Below are positions 1 to 8,013 of a stretch of 52,416 nucleotides of DNA, piece by piece; positions within the stretch are counted from its first letter, which is position 1; the number at the start of each line of letters is the position of its first letter. The stretch is from an uncultured Bacteroidales bacterium (GTDB lineage: Bacteria > Bacteroidota > Bacteroidia > Bacteroidales > JAUNSR01). A program made the translations under genes and the position numbers. Below the pieces are notes generated by a model. It saw only the letters and a program-made list of their open reading frames with translations, did no database searches and was not told the DNA's origin. Location of the stretch: the NCBI GenBank assembly GCA_947074145.1, contig CAMTOJ010000022.1:1-52416 (forward strand), given 5' to 3'.

Positions 1-1172
1 AATGTATTATCAAGATTAATATTAAAATTCTTAGTATTGTTATTACTAATATTTCTTCCGAATGCATTTCCAGAATTAAGAAAAGACTCTGATGCGACAT
101 GTGTCTCTCCTGTTGTCTTAGTCCATGAAAATGTTATATTCCCATTCTCGGTGAATCTCCCGTCATTATCATCATGCATAATATCGACACCTCCATTATG
201 TCTGTTTTCTATCCCTACAGTCATATCAGAAGGAGTCCATTCACTATCTGCTCCGGGCTTTCTTTTCTCATTAACATTATTAGTATTACCAAATAGCGAA
301 ATTCGAGTATTATCAGTAAATCTAAGACCGAAAAGTTTCCCAAGATATCTTTCTTTAGTCCCTCCTGCAACAGTTACATTCCCAAGATAACCGACGGAAT
401 ATTCCTTTTTAAGCCTTACATCCATAACATAGAGTTTTGCATCTACATCATGCCCCAAGGCTTTGCTTCTCACCGTAGATTGTTCGAAAACCTTTAACTT
501 ATCTATTATATAATAGGGAAGATTGTCAAGCATTATCTTAGAATTATTTCCAAAGAAATCTTTTCCATTAAGAGTCAGGAAATCAAGTTTTCTTCCATTT
601 ATGAATATTTCTCCATTATCTTTTAATTCTGCTCCCGGCATTTGCCTTATCAGATCATCAAGCATTGAGCCATCCGGAAGATTAAATGCATCTGCATTAT
701 AGATAATGGTATCTCCCTTATATTGCATTTTAATCTTGGTTGCTTTCACAACTACCTCATCAAGATCACATTCAATTTCTTTATTCAGACTTTTAAAATC
801 ACGTTTCATCAGCAAATCCGGCAAAGTAATAACTTTATTTCTACCGGGATTCTTCAATTCATACCACATATCTGCCGGTTCATAACCCTCACATTCCGCA
901 TGAAATCTATATTTTGCACGTTTTCTTGGAACATCTTTCCAAAACATATTATCCTTCTTCGGGCGATCGGCAAAGGTCATTACAAATCCGTTTCCCAACC
1001 AACTGCCGTCTTCATCATAAAACGAAATACGGGCATCCCCAAGTCCCATCTTTGTAAAAGAATCTTTTACAGATCCTCTCAATTGAATAAAATTCTCTTT
1101 TTTAGTGTCATTATTTTGAGAGATTATAATAAAAGGAAACAAAAGAAAAATTGACAAGAACAATGATCTCAT
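1..1172 (-). CDS. Outer-membrane TonB-dependent-receptor-like protein, N-terminal part
   Basis: The minus-strand frame is open from the ATG at 1172 to the window edge, giving about 390 residues; the rest of the beta-barrel lies outside. Residues 1-18 form a hydrophobic signal peptide. Residues about 27-120 look like a carboxypeptidase-regulatory-type beta-sandwich (LRGSVKDSF, then DARISFYDEDG). Residues about 135-230 look like a TonB-receptor plug: DEVVVKATK, then GDTIIYNADAFNLPDGSMLDDLIRQMPG split over two blocks, then NGKDFFGN. Barrel strands follow. Bacteroidales carry many such large outer-membrane proteins of unknown ligand. No SusD partner is visible on the start-codon side. The family is fairly sure; the substrate is unknown. 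Confidence 0.75.
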   Translation of the reverse strand, partial: MRSLFLSIFLLFPFIIISQNNDTKKENFIQLRGSVKDSFTKMGLGDARISFYDEDGSWLGNGFVMTFADRPKKDNMFWKDVPRKRAKYRFHAECEGYEPADMWYELKNPGRNKVITLPDLLMKRDFKSLNKEIECDLDEVVVKATKIKMQYKGDTIIYNADAFNLPDGSMLDDLIRQMPGAELKDNGEIFINGRKLDFLTLNGKDFFGNNSKIMLDNLPYYIIDKLKVFEQSTVRSKALGHDVDAKLYVMDVRLKKEYSVGYLGNVTVAGGTKERYLGKLFGLRFTDNTRISLFGNTNNVNEKRKPGADSEWTPSDMTVGIENRHNGGVDIMHDDNDGRFTENGNITFSWTKTTGETHVASESFLNSGNAFGRNISNNNTKNFNINLDNT

Positions 1173-1217
1173 GATATAATTGTTTTAGTTTATAAATTAG
1201 ATTTCGGATCTAAGATT

Positions 1218-1241
1218 CAATTTAAATGTACGTTTAAATTG
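1218..1241. repeat. Perfect 9-bp inverted repeat in the leader of the outer-membrane protein gene
   Basis: CAATTTAAA (1218-1226) and TTTAAATTG (1233-1241) are separated by six bases, about 46 bases upstream of the start codon at 1172. It could be an operator or a weak RNA hairpin. It is very AT-rich, so chance is possible. Confidence 0.35.
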
Positions 1242-1378
1242 ATACTCATTATAAACCTATTTCATCTTCTGTTATTCTTTAAACATTGATATAACTACAT
1301 TTAAATTTTTATTTTATTTTTGATTAACATATTCTACCATATATATTTATATGTAGGTTTTCGAATACTATTCCCTTG

Positions 1379-1687
1379 TTAATTTTCAGACCGATAAACG
1401 CAACAAACCATCTTTAACCATAAAAACAGCATAAGAGGAGCAACAACTACCACCAATTTATTATATCCATAAGCAATTACAAAATCAAAATGAATTATAG
1501 AGATTAAAGCTCTTGTCATTCCACATCCAGGACATTCAAGTCCTGTCAGATTCTTAAACATGCAAATCGTATCATCCTTTTCGTATACCCAATCATAAGG
1601 TATAAAATAAAGAATAGCCGGAACTATTGCTAATCCGACTATTTTTAATATTTTCTTATGGCATTTTAATATATTTTCCCTGTTCAT
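1379..1687 (-). CDS. DUF2752 family small membrane protein
   Basis: This 102-residue protein carries the DUF2752 signature: CPGCGMTRA around residue 50, between two hydrophobic segments (about 14-26 and 68-96). The family is membrane-bound and of unknown biochemical function. Its start codon lies inside the 3' end of the upstream TM2-domain gene, a 32-bp overlap in another frame, so the two are almost certainly translated from one message. In other Bacteroidetes DUF2752 and TM2 genes also tend to be neighbours (general knowledge, not checked here). Nothing in the sequence indicates a substrate. Confidence 0.8.
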   Translation of the reverse strand: MNRENILKCHKKILKIVGLAIVPAILYFIPYDWVYEKDDTICMFKNLTGLECPGCGMTRALISIIHFDFVIAYGYNKLVVVVAPLMLFLWLKMVCCVYRSEN

Positions 1688-1958
1688 CTTTATAAGTCTG
1701 ACATATTATCATTATAAGATCAATTAGGGTCCATATTCCGCACCCTCCCGCAGTCAAAAGTTGAATTACACCGATAGACGTTTTACCTGCATAAAAACTA
1801 TGAATGCCTAATGTTCCCAAAAAGAAACATAACAAAAATGTGGCAAGCCAATTTTTTTCACTCACATTGGGGTCTTTATTTTCATAAGCAGATGTACCAC
1901 ATTTACTACAATATATTCCATCCTCTTTAATCTCTGTCCCGCAGTTATTACAATACAT
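1656..1958 (-). CDS. Zinc-ribbon plus TM2-domain membrane protein
   Basis: The 100-residue protein begins with a zinc ribbon (CNNCGTEI at residue 3 and CSKCG at residue 17: four cysteines in two CxxC pairs). A TM2 domain follows: a first membrane helix at about 36-52, the HSFYAGK turn typical of TM2 proteins, and a second helix at about 64-88. TM2 proteins are small two-helix membrane proteins with no established bacterial function. A TATATTTG sequence (a -7-like box) lies on the minus strand at 1987-1994, about 30 bases upstream of the start, without a convincing -33 box. The next gene (DUF2752) overlaps its 3' end. Confidence 0.85.
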   Translation of the reverse strand: MYCNNCGTEIKEDGIYCSKCGTSAYENKDPNVSEKNWLATFLLCFFLGTLGIHSFYAGKTSIGVIQLLTAGGCGIWTLIDLIMIICQTYKDEQGKYIKMP

Positions 1959-2032
1959 AAATATGATGAATTTTAAAATTTATATACAAATATATACAAA
2001 ACAGGCATATCCGTTAATATTTTAAACTATAG

Positions 2033-2073
2033 AATCCTCGTATGTGACAAATTAAGTGTCAAATACGAGGATT
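2033..2073 (-). terminator. Stem-loop after putA
   Basis: An 11-bp outer stem (2033-2043 with 2063-2073) continues after one mismatch into a 5-bp inner stem (TGACA/TGTCA) with a 7-base loop. It starts 10 bases past the putA stop codon. The U-tract on the minus strand is weak (TATAGTTT); a better T-run lies on the plus side at 2076-2085, although no plus-strand gene needs one. Confidence 0.7.
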
Positions 2074-2082
2074 ATAATTTTT

Positions 2083-5000
2083 TTAATTTACACCAGGCAT
2101 CTCTGTAATACTTCCATATCGATGATATTCAAAAGAGATACTCTGCTCTTTAATATAATGTAGCAATTCTACTCTTCCGTTATTCACAGGTGGAGTTGTT
2201 GCTATATATTTATCTTTTTTAGCAGCCTCCACATATACCTCATGAGGTATATCAGAAGAACAAGTTCTTATTCTTTCATAATCTCCGATTGAAGTTATAA
2301 ATTCAGACAATGACTCTCGCTTTATTTTTACCTTCTGAAAATTTAAAGATTTCAATTTCGGATCATCAGTACTTATGCTTATCGTTAGATCAGTTTTACA
2401 AATTGCAGCAGCATAGACTATTTTTTCGATCTGCTCTACAGCATCATTTGGGAAAACCCTCAACACCATATTCTTCATTGGTAAATATCTGAACAGATTC
2501 TGTTCTCCATAAAGATTATTGACATCATACAATCTTGAGAACTCTGTCTTATAGGCAAAATCATAACTTTCTCTATAGTTTGTTTTAGCGCCCTTTTTAT
2601 CGGTTATTTTCACAAAACATGAACAATAATTTGGTCCGCCAGCCTTTAATCCTCCACCAAAAGCAGATAATTTCATTCCACCAAAAGGTTGTCTGTTAAC
2701 TATAGCTCCGGTTATTCCTCTATTTATATAAAGATTTCCCGCAATTATAGTGTTTTTCCAAAGCTCCTGCTCCTTTTCATCCAAACTTTGAAGTCCTGAT
2801 GTCAATCCATAATCCAATCCATTAACAAGATCTATACCCTGCTGAAGATTCTCAATACATGCTACACTCAAAAGAGGAGCGAACAATTCTGTCCCGAATG
2901 AATAATTTTCCGGTTTTACACCCCATTTAATCGTAGGTGCGAGAATATATTTATTTGAATCCAAAAATTTAGGTTCTACTAACCAAAACTCACCTTTCTC
3001 AAGAGTAAGAGCTTTATAAAGTTTATCGTTCTTATTTGTAATCATTGGACCCACAATATTACCGGTATTCCATACAGAACCAACCTTCAAACTTGTTGCC
3101 GCATCTTTAAGTTTATTTTGAAAATCTATATCATCATAGACAGATTTCTCTACCAAAAGCAACGAACAAGCAGAACATTTCTGACCTGCATTTCCAAAAG
3201 CAGAATTGACAATATTCAAGATTGCATGATCTCTATCTCCCGATGCTGTAAGAATTATTACATTCTTACCTCCGGTTTCGGCAGAGAACGGCATTACGGG
3301 ATTAGTATTTGCAATACTACGAGCCGTATCTGTTCCTCCTGTTAATATAGTATGCTTGATTTTTGATGAAGTGGTAAGAGTTTTTAAAGCCTCTCTGTCT
3401 GTGATAACAACCTGTAATGCTGATTTAGGAACCCCGGCATCCCAAAATGCTTTTGCAAACATCCATGCAACAGGTGCCGCAACTGTGGCAGGTTTAAGAA
3501 TCACGGTATTTCCTCCCGCAAGAGCAGCAACTATTCCCCCAACAGGAATTGCACAAGGGAAATTCCAAGGAGAAATAACAAGAATTGCACCTTTTGCCGT
3601 AATATCTATATCCTTCATGTCTGCAAACTTCTTCATTGTAGTTGTATAGAATCGTGCATAATCCACTGCCTCTGATACTTCTACATCACCCTCAACTACA
3701 GTTTTTCCGGTAATAGCACACATACAACCTATTAACTCACCTCTCATTTGGGCAAGATTGTCGGCAGCCTTGAACATTATAGTATGACGCTCTTCAAGGG
3801 TTGTCTTTCCCCATACATCAGGATCTGAATCAGCGATATCTATTATTTGAGTTATTTGAGCATTATCAGCCTGTGACATTTCACATATGCAGACTTTATC
3901 ATCCTGACAACGGTCCATATATTTGTGTCTCTTATCACTTTTAACAAGTTTATCTCCAATCTGAAGATGGATAATTTCAACCTTATCAGACTCTGATTTT
4001 TTCCATTTAGAAACAATTCCTCTCACCCATTCCTGATTTGAAGGAAGATCGAAATCTGTATCGGGCTCATTAAACATAACATCTACAGCAGGCACGGATT
4101 TATATGCTTCATTTCTGTTTTGCTTTCTTGGAGAAACATGATTCAATTTATCTTTCATATTATAAGCATCGATAAACTGATTTTGCAAGAAACTCCAGGT
4201 ATCTGTTCCCGGTTTCAGATTAAATGAATGAGTAAGGAAATTATCAGGAGCAGTATTCTCATCCATTCGTCTTACAAGATAAGACACAGCATTAAGAAAA
4301 TGCTCATCTTTTACAACCGGTGCATAAAGAATCACATGATTCCCAAGTTCCGATTGGGCTCTCCATACATGATCTGCCATTCCTTCGAGCATCTCAAAGC
4401 TTATATTATCGGTCGTACCGAATTTTTTGCTTAGAAGATATGCATATGCAATGGTAAATAAGTTATGAGATGCCACACCTATATTAAGTACTTTTGCATT
4501 CTCCGGAAGTAAAGCTCTTTCGAGTATATGCAAATAGTTGGCATCAACCTCTGTTTTGGAACTTCTCACAGGATTAGGCCAACCTTTTAATGAGGAAATT
4601 ACTGATTCCATTTCAAGATTACAACCCTTTACCAACCTCATTTTAATAGGAGATCCACCGGCAGCAACTCTCTCTTTGGCAAATTCAAGAAGCTCACTTT
4701 GGAAATCCTGAGCATCCGGCAAATAAGCCTGCACTACTATACCGGCAGAGAAGTTTTTAAACTCCGGCTTACTTAATACAGTCTTAAAAAGTCTCATCGT
4801 AAAATGAGAGTCCTTATATTCCTCCATATCAAGATTAACAAATTTGGCTTTCTTGTTACCTTTTTCATCAACATAAGGAAAATCTATAGCTTTCTGATAA
4901 AGCGCAGACATACGTTTTACAAGTTCAGGAAAACTTTCTTCATAGTTAAGAGCATGCGTCTGCGCATATATACCCGATATCTTTACTGATATATAATTAA

Positions 5001-5517
5001 TATCAGGAGCTTCAAGAGCCTCAAGATAATGATTATATCTATGATCTGCCTCGCCATCTCCCAAAACTACTTCTCCAAGAAGGTTTACGTTCTGTCCGAT
5101 TTTCTGTTTAGATCTTGTAGAAAGATGTTGTGTAAGTTTCGGTCTTGCCTCATCAAGAATAACTTTAGAAGTGTCGGTTCTTAATCTCTTCTTTATTATA
5201 GGTATAGCTATAAAATCAAAATGATGACCGAATGTCTGATACATTTTAAACAAAAATGCATCTCTTTTATTGAAAAATGCCGGAATCCCGTAATAATCGA
5301 CCAAAGTCTTTATTCTGGCTGCAAGCTTCTTATTATCTCTGATCTGTGATGACTCATCAAGCATTTTTACCAGAAATTTCTTGTCTTGAGGGCGTTGCAC
5401 CATTACGGCATATTTATGTTGTTCTTTACGCTCTTCTTCTGTGATATTTTTTTCACACGCAGTGTACAGCTCAAGTACCCAATCTTGTACTTCAGCAACG
5501 GTAGGTTTATTTGTCAT
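2083..5517 (-). CDS. putA: Bifunctional proline dehydrogenase / L-glutamate gamma-semialdehyde dehydrogenase (PutA)
   Basis: The enzyme oxidises proline to glutamate in two steps: an FAD-dependent proline dehydrogenase makes P5C, and an NAD-dependent aldehyde dehydrogenase oxidises the semialdehyde. Residues about 80-440 are the PRODH barrel, ending in RRMDENTAPDNFL (R416, R417 and E420 are substrate-contact type residues). Residues about 560-1010 are the aldehyde dehydrogenase: SPWNFPCAIP (649-658), LKPA (674-677), AETGG with catalytic-type E747, and GQKCSACS with nucleophile C781. There is no N-terminal ribbon-helix-helix, so it is not a self-regulating trifunctional PutA. The 130-residue C-terminus beyond the ALDH core is unassigned. 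It is monocistronic, with a stem-loop behind it and the paired 71-bp repeats in front. Confidence 0.95.
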   Translation of the reverse strand: MTNKPTVAEVQDWVLELYTACEKNITEEERKEQHKYAVMVQRPQDKKFLVKMLDESSQIRDNKKLAARIKTLVDYYGIPAFFNKRDAFLFKMYQTFGHHFDFIAIPIIKKRLRTDTSKVILDEARPKLTQHLSTRSKQKIGQNVNLLGEVVLGDGEADHRYNHYLEALEAPDINYISVKISGIYAQTHALNYEESFPELVKRMSALYQKAIDFPYVDEKGNKKAKFVNLDMEEYKDSHFTMRLFKTVLSKPEFKNFSAGIVVQAYLPDAQDFQSELLEFAKERVAAGGSPIKMRLVKGCNLEMESVISSLKGWPNPVRSSKTEVDANYLHILERALLPENAKVLNIGVASHNLFTIAYAYLLSKKFGTTDNISFEMLEGMADHVWRAQSELGNHVILYAPVVKDEHFLNAVSYLVRRMDENTAPDNFLTHSFNLKPGTDTWSFLQNQFIDAYNMKDKLNHVSPRKQNRNEAYKSVPAVDVMFNEPDTDFDLPSNQEWVRGIVSKWKKSESDKVEIIHLQIGDKLVKSDKRHKYMDRCQDDKVCICEMSQADNAQITQIIDIADSDPDVWGKTTLEERHTIMFKAADNLAQMRGELIGCMCAITGKTVVEGDVEVSEAVDYARFYTTTMKKFADMKDIDITAKGAILVISPWNFPCAIPVGGIVAALAGGNTVILKPATVAAPVAWMFAKAFWDAGVPKSALQVVITDREALKTLTTSSKIKHTILTGGTDTARSIANTNPVMPFSAETGGKNVIILTASGDRDHAILNIVNSAFGNAGQKCSACSLLLVEKSVYDDIDFQNKLKDAATSLKVGSVWNTGNIVGPMITNKNDKLYKALTLEKGEFWLVEPKFLDSNKYILAPTIKWGVKPENYSFGTELFAPLLSVACIENLQQGIDLVNGLDYGLTSGLQSLDEKEQELWKNTIIAGNLYINRGITGAIVNRQPFGGMKLSAFGGGLKAGGPNYCSCFVKITDKKGAKTNYRESYDFAYKTEFSRLYDVNNLYGEQNLFRYLPMKNMVLRVFPNDAVEQIEKIVYAAAICKTDLTISISTDDPKLKSLNFQKVKIKRESLSEFITSIGDYERIRTCSSDIPHEVYVEAAKKDKYIATTPPVNNGRVELLHYIKEQSISFEYHRYGSITEMPGVN

Positions 5518-5576
5518 AATGAATTAATGTCATGTTACTTTAATAAAAATTTTGTTTTTGTAAGTACATGATCATC

Positions 5577-5647
5577 TGGTAGGACTGAACATTACCGCAC
5601 GGTAACGATGCAGAGTTTTCAGAACCTGTGCTGAAAATCTGTCAAAT
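5577..5647 (-). repeat. putA-upstream 71-bp repeat, copy A
   Basis: This copy aligns without gaps to copy B (5723-5793); I count 48 of 71 identical positions. The ends are best conserved: TGGTAGGACTGAACATTAC at one side and GTCAAAT at the other. This copy can form two hairpins: TTACC/GGTAA and TTTTCAG/CTGAAAA. It lies about 60 bases upstream of the putA start codon, so it would be in the leader of a message starting at or before copy B. Confidence 0.6.
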
Positions 5648-5722
5648 GGAAATTTTTTAATCATACTTATGATATTATGTTGAATCAGATTATTTTACTC
5701 TCGATTTATGCAACATATATCA

Positions 5723-5793
5723 TGGTTGGGCTAAACATTACAGCTCTAAAGCGATGTAAGCTTTTTAAGTGCTGCTTTGTAAATTTGTCAAAT
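5723..5793 (-). repeat. putA-upstream 71-bp repeat, copy B
   Basis: This is the second copy of the paired element, 75 bases from copy A and in the same orientation. On the minus strand TAGATTTG (5789-5796), overlapping its edge, matches the Bacteroidetes -7 box, and TTTG occurs at 5814-5817, but the 17-base spacing is two short of the usual 19-20. If that promoter is used, both copies would sit in the putA leader. Confidence 0.55.
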
Positions 5794-6149
5794 CTAAAAC
5801 TAAATCTCATAATCAAAGTGTCAATAATAAATTGTTTTGCGCTATCATTTTGCTAATATATAAACATTTTTGAAAACATATTGCTTTTTATCTCAAAATA
5901 TTTAAAACAATATGACTTTGATCAATATTATATTTAGAACATTATACAATATATTTTGTTATTAATTATGTTCTATAATTCTAAAATTAAATAATTATTC
6001 CTATAAATACAAAATGAATCTAATAAAATTATTCTTTAAGCTAACAATTTTCTATTTTTATGCCTTATTTATACCTAAATGCATCTTAAATAAGATAGAA
6101 AGTTATAATTTTGACACTGTTTTTTTAGATATTAAGAATTAAAGTAATT

Positions 6150-7718
6150 ATGGAAAGTGCTAAAAAAGGGCATCCTAAGGGGCTCTATCTTTTGTTTGTC
6201 ACAGAAATGTGGGAGCGATTCAGTTATTATGGAATGAGAGGACTTTTTGTTCTCTTTATGGTAAATGCTTTATTTGCAGGGGAATCCGATCCCAGAGCAA
6301 TCGCTTCAAATATCTTCGGTAGCTATACCGGATTAGTTTATTTAACACCTCTATTAGGAGGTTATATTGCCGACCGTTATTGGGGTAATCGTCGCTCTAT
6401 ATTTTGGGGTGGAGTATTAATGGCTATTGGTCAATTCTTTATGTTTGCCAGCGCCATGTACTATCAGTCTTTTGAACTTGCAAAATATCTTATGTTCTGT
6501 GGTCTTGGACTTTTGATACTTGGTAACGGATTCTTTAAACCAAATATTTCTACAATGGTAGGAGATCTTTATGCACCACAAGACAAACGTAAAGATGCTG
6601 CATTTACAATTTTCTATATGGGTATCAATGTTGGTGCTGCAATCGCGCCTCTTTGGTGTGGATTCGTGGGTGACACCGGTAATCCTGAAGATTTTAAATG
6701 GGGATTCTTGTCTGCTGGTTTCGGTATGATAATCTCTGTTACGATATTCCAACTTTTAAAAGATAAATATCTTGTTACTCCGGAAGGACACCAGATTGGG
6801 ATGGCACCGAACTCTTCGGTGGAAACTGAAATGGAACTTGGCACTCCTGTAGAAACAATTATCAGAGGAGAAAATGAGAAATCAAGATCTTTATTTGAAT
6901 ATGCATGTTGGATAGGTGGAGAGATAGCTCTTGCTTCACTTTTATTCTATATGGGCGGGCTTGATTTTATCGGTTCGATGATCTTCTCTTTTTGTATCAT
7001 TCTTCCGGCTTTCATTATATCTGACCGTTCTCTTTCTTCAGCTGAAAGAACAAGAATCTGGGTTATATACATCATTGCTTTCTTTGTGATTTTCTTTTGG
7101 TCGGCATTCGAACAAGCTGGTGTATCACTTACTTTCTTTGCGGATAAACAAACTGACAGAACAATATTCGGATGGGAAATGCCAACTTCATATTTCCAAT
7201 CTTTCAACGCAATCTTCATTGTAGTTCTTGCACCAGTATTTGCTATGCTTTGGCAATTCCTTGGCAAAAAGAACATCGAACCTGCATCACCTGTTAAACA
7301 GTCGATGGGTCTTATGCTTCTTGCATTGGGCTACCTTGTAATTGCTTTTGGAGTAAGAGGTCTTGAGGCTGATGTTAAAGTGAGTATCCTTTGGTTGACA
7401 GGCCTTTACTTACTTCATACAATGGGTGAACTTTGCTTGTCTCCTATCGGATTATCAATGGTTAATAAACTTTCACCAACACGTTTTGCTTCTCTTTTGA
7501 TGGGTGTATGGTTTATGTCAACTGCAGCTGCTAATAAATTCGCAGGAACTCTTTCTACATATTATCCTGAAAACGGAGTCGTTAAATCATTCATGGGAAT
7601 TCAGATAGCTAATCTATTCGACTTCTTTATGCTATTTGTTGTAATGGCTGGAGTAGCTTCTATTATCCTTTTCCTTCTATCTTCTGCACTTAAGAAGATG
7701 ATGGCAGGTGTAGAATAA
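6150..7718 (+). CDS. POT/PTR2-family proton-dependent peptide transporter
   Basis: This 522-residue inner-membrane protein imports di- and tripeptides with protons. It carries the POT hallmarks: ExxERF near the N-terminus (E19, E22, R23, in TEMWERFSYYG) and FYxxINxG in FTIFYMGINVGA at about residue 150. It has the expected set of about 14 hydrophobic segments, and its length is usual for bacterial POT proteins. The first in-frame ATG gives a family-typical start. It stands alone between the putA spacer and a strong stem-loop at 7758. Its placement opposite putA fits a strain that lives on peptides and amino acids, but co-regulation is only an inference. Confidence 0.93.
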   Translation: MESAKKGHPKGLYLLFVTEMWERFSYYGMRGLFVLFMVNALFAGESDPRAIASNIFGSYTGLVYLTPLLGGYIADRYWGNRRSIFWGGVLMAIGQFFMFASAMYYQSFELAKYLMFCGLGLLILGNGFFKPNISTMVGDLYAPQDKRKDAAFTIFYMGINVGAAIAPLWCGFVGDTGNPEDFKWGFLSAGFGMIISVTIFQLLKDKYLVTPEGHQIGMAPNSSVETEMELGTPVETIIRGENEKSRSLFEYACWIGGEIALASLLFYMGGLDFIGSMIFSFCIILPAFIISDRSLSSAERTRIWVIYIIAFFVIFFWSAFEQAGVSLTFFADKQTDRTIFGWEMPTSYFQSFNAIFIVVLAPVFAMLWQFLGKKNIEPASPVKQSMGLMLLALGYLVIAFGVRGLEADVKVSILWLTGLYLLHTMGELCLSPIGLSMVNKLSPTRFASLLMGVWFMSTAAANKFAGTLSTYYPENGVVKSFMGIQIANLFDFFMLFVVMAGVASIILFLLSSALKKMMAGVE

Positions 7719-7757
7719 TAGTTCTATTGACAGATATAAAATAACGCTTTATATATA

Positions 7758-7798
7758 AATCCCCGTGATATCGAATGTGATATCACGGGGATTTTTTG
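7758..7798 (+). terminator. Intrinsic terminator after the peptide transporter gene
   Basis: A perfect 15-bp stem (7758-7772 with 7779-7793), a 6-base loop and a T-run (ATTTTTTG) lie about 40 bases past the stop codon at 7718. Confidence 0.92.
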
Positions 7799-7940
7799 TA
7801 TCAGAACATAATCGGTTTGATTTTTCATAAAAACTTTATTCGACAAACATGAAATAAACGAAACTATAACATTTAATATTAACCTTTCATACTTTTAAAA
7901 CTGATGATTTTTGATTTAAAAATAAATTCTTTAAAAGAAA

Positions 7941-7974
7941 ACAGCGGCTAAAGGAGTCTTCCTATAGCCGCTGT
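7941..7974 (-). terminator. Intrinsic terminator after the downstream T9SS cargo gene
   Basis: A 10-bp stem (ACAGCGGCTA at 7941-7950 with TAGCCGCTGT at 7965-7974) has a further short inner stem (AGGA/TCCT). On the minus strand it is followed by TTTCTTTT. It lies 40 bases past the stop codon of the gene ending at 8014 and would close the whole SusCD operon. Confidence 0.85.
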
Positions 7975-8013
7975 ATTGCTAAAAATCATCATCAAATAAT
8001 TATCAGATAGAAT

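Larger units (their letters stand above)
5518..6149. other. Divergent 632-bp spacer between putA and the peptide transporter gene
   Basis: No gene is visible here. The putA-proximal half holds two related 71-bp elements (5577-5647 and 5723-5793). The transporter-proximal half is plain AT-rich sequence apart from TAATTTTG at 6106-6113, which fits the Bacteroidetes -7 box and would start a message about 30 bases upstream of the ATG at 6150, but it lacks a matching -33 box. Confidence 0.5.

Noticed and set aside
723..1154. Plus-strand open frame of 143 residues
   Set aside because: It is antisense to the outer-membrane receptor gene, whose minus-strand frame has a signal peptide, plug motifs and normal composition.
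3118..3649. Two plus-strand open frames inside putA
   Set aside because: They are antisense shadows of the conserved aldehyde dehydrogenase region.
5577..5793. Tandem glycine riboswitch
   Set aside because: The paired arrangement is suggestive, but neither the conserved core of that class nor consistent pairing between the two copies is present.
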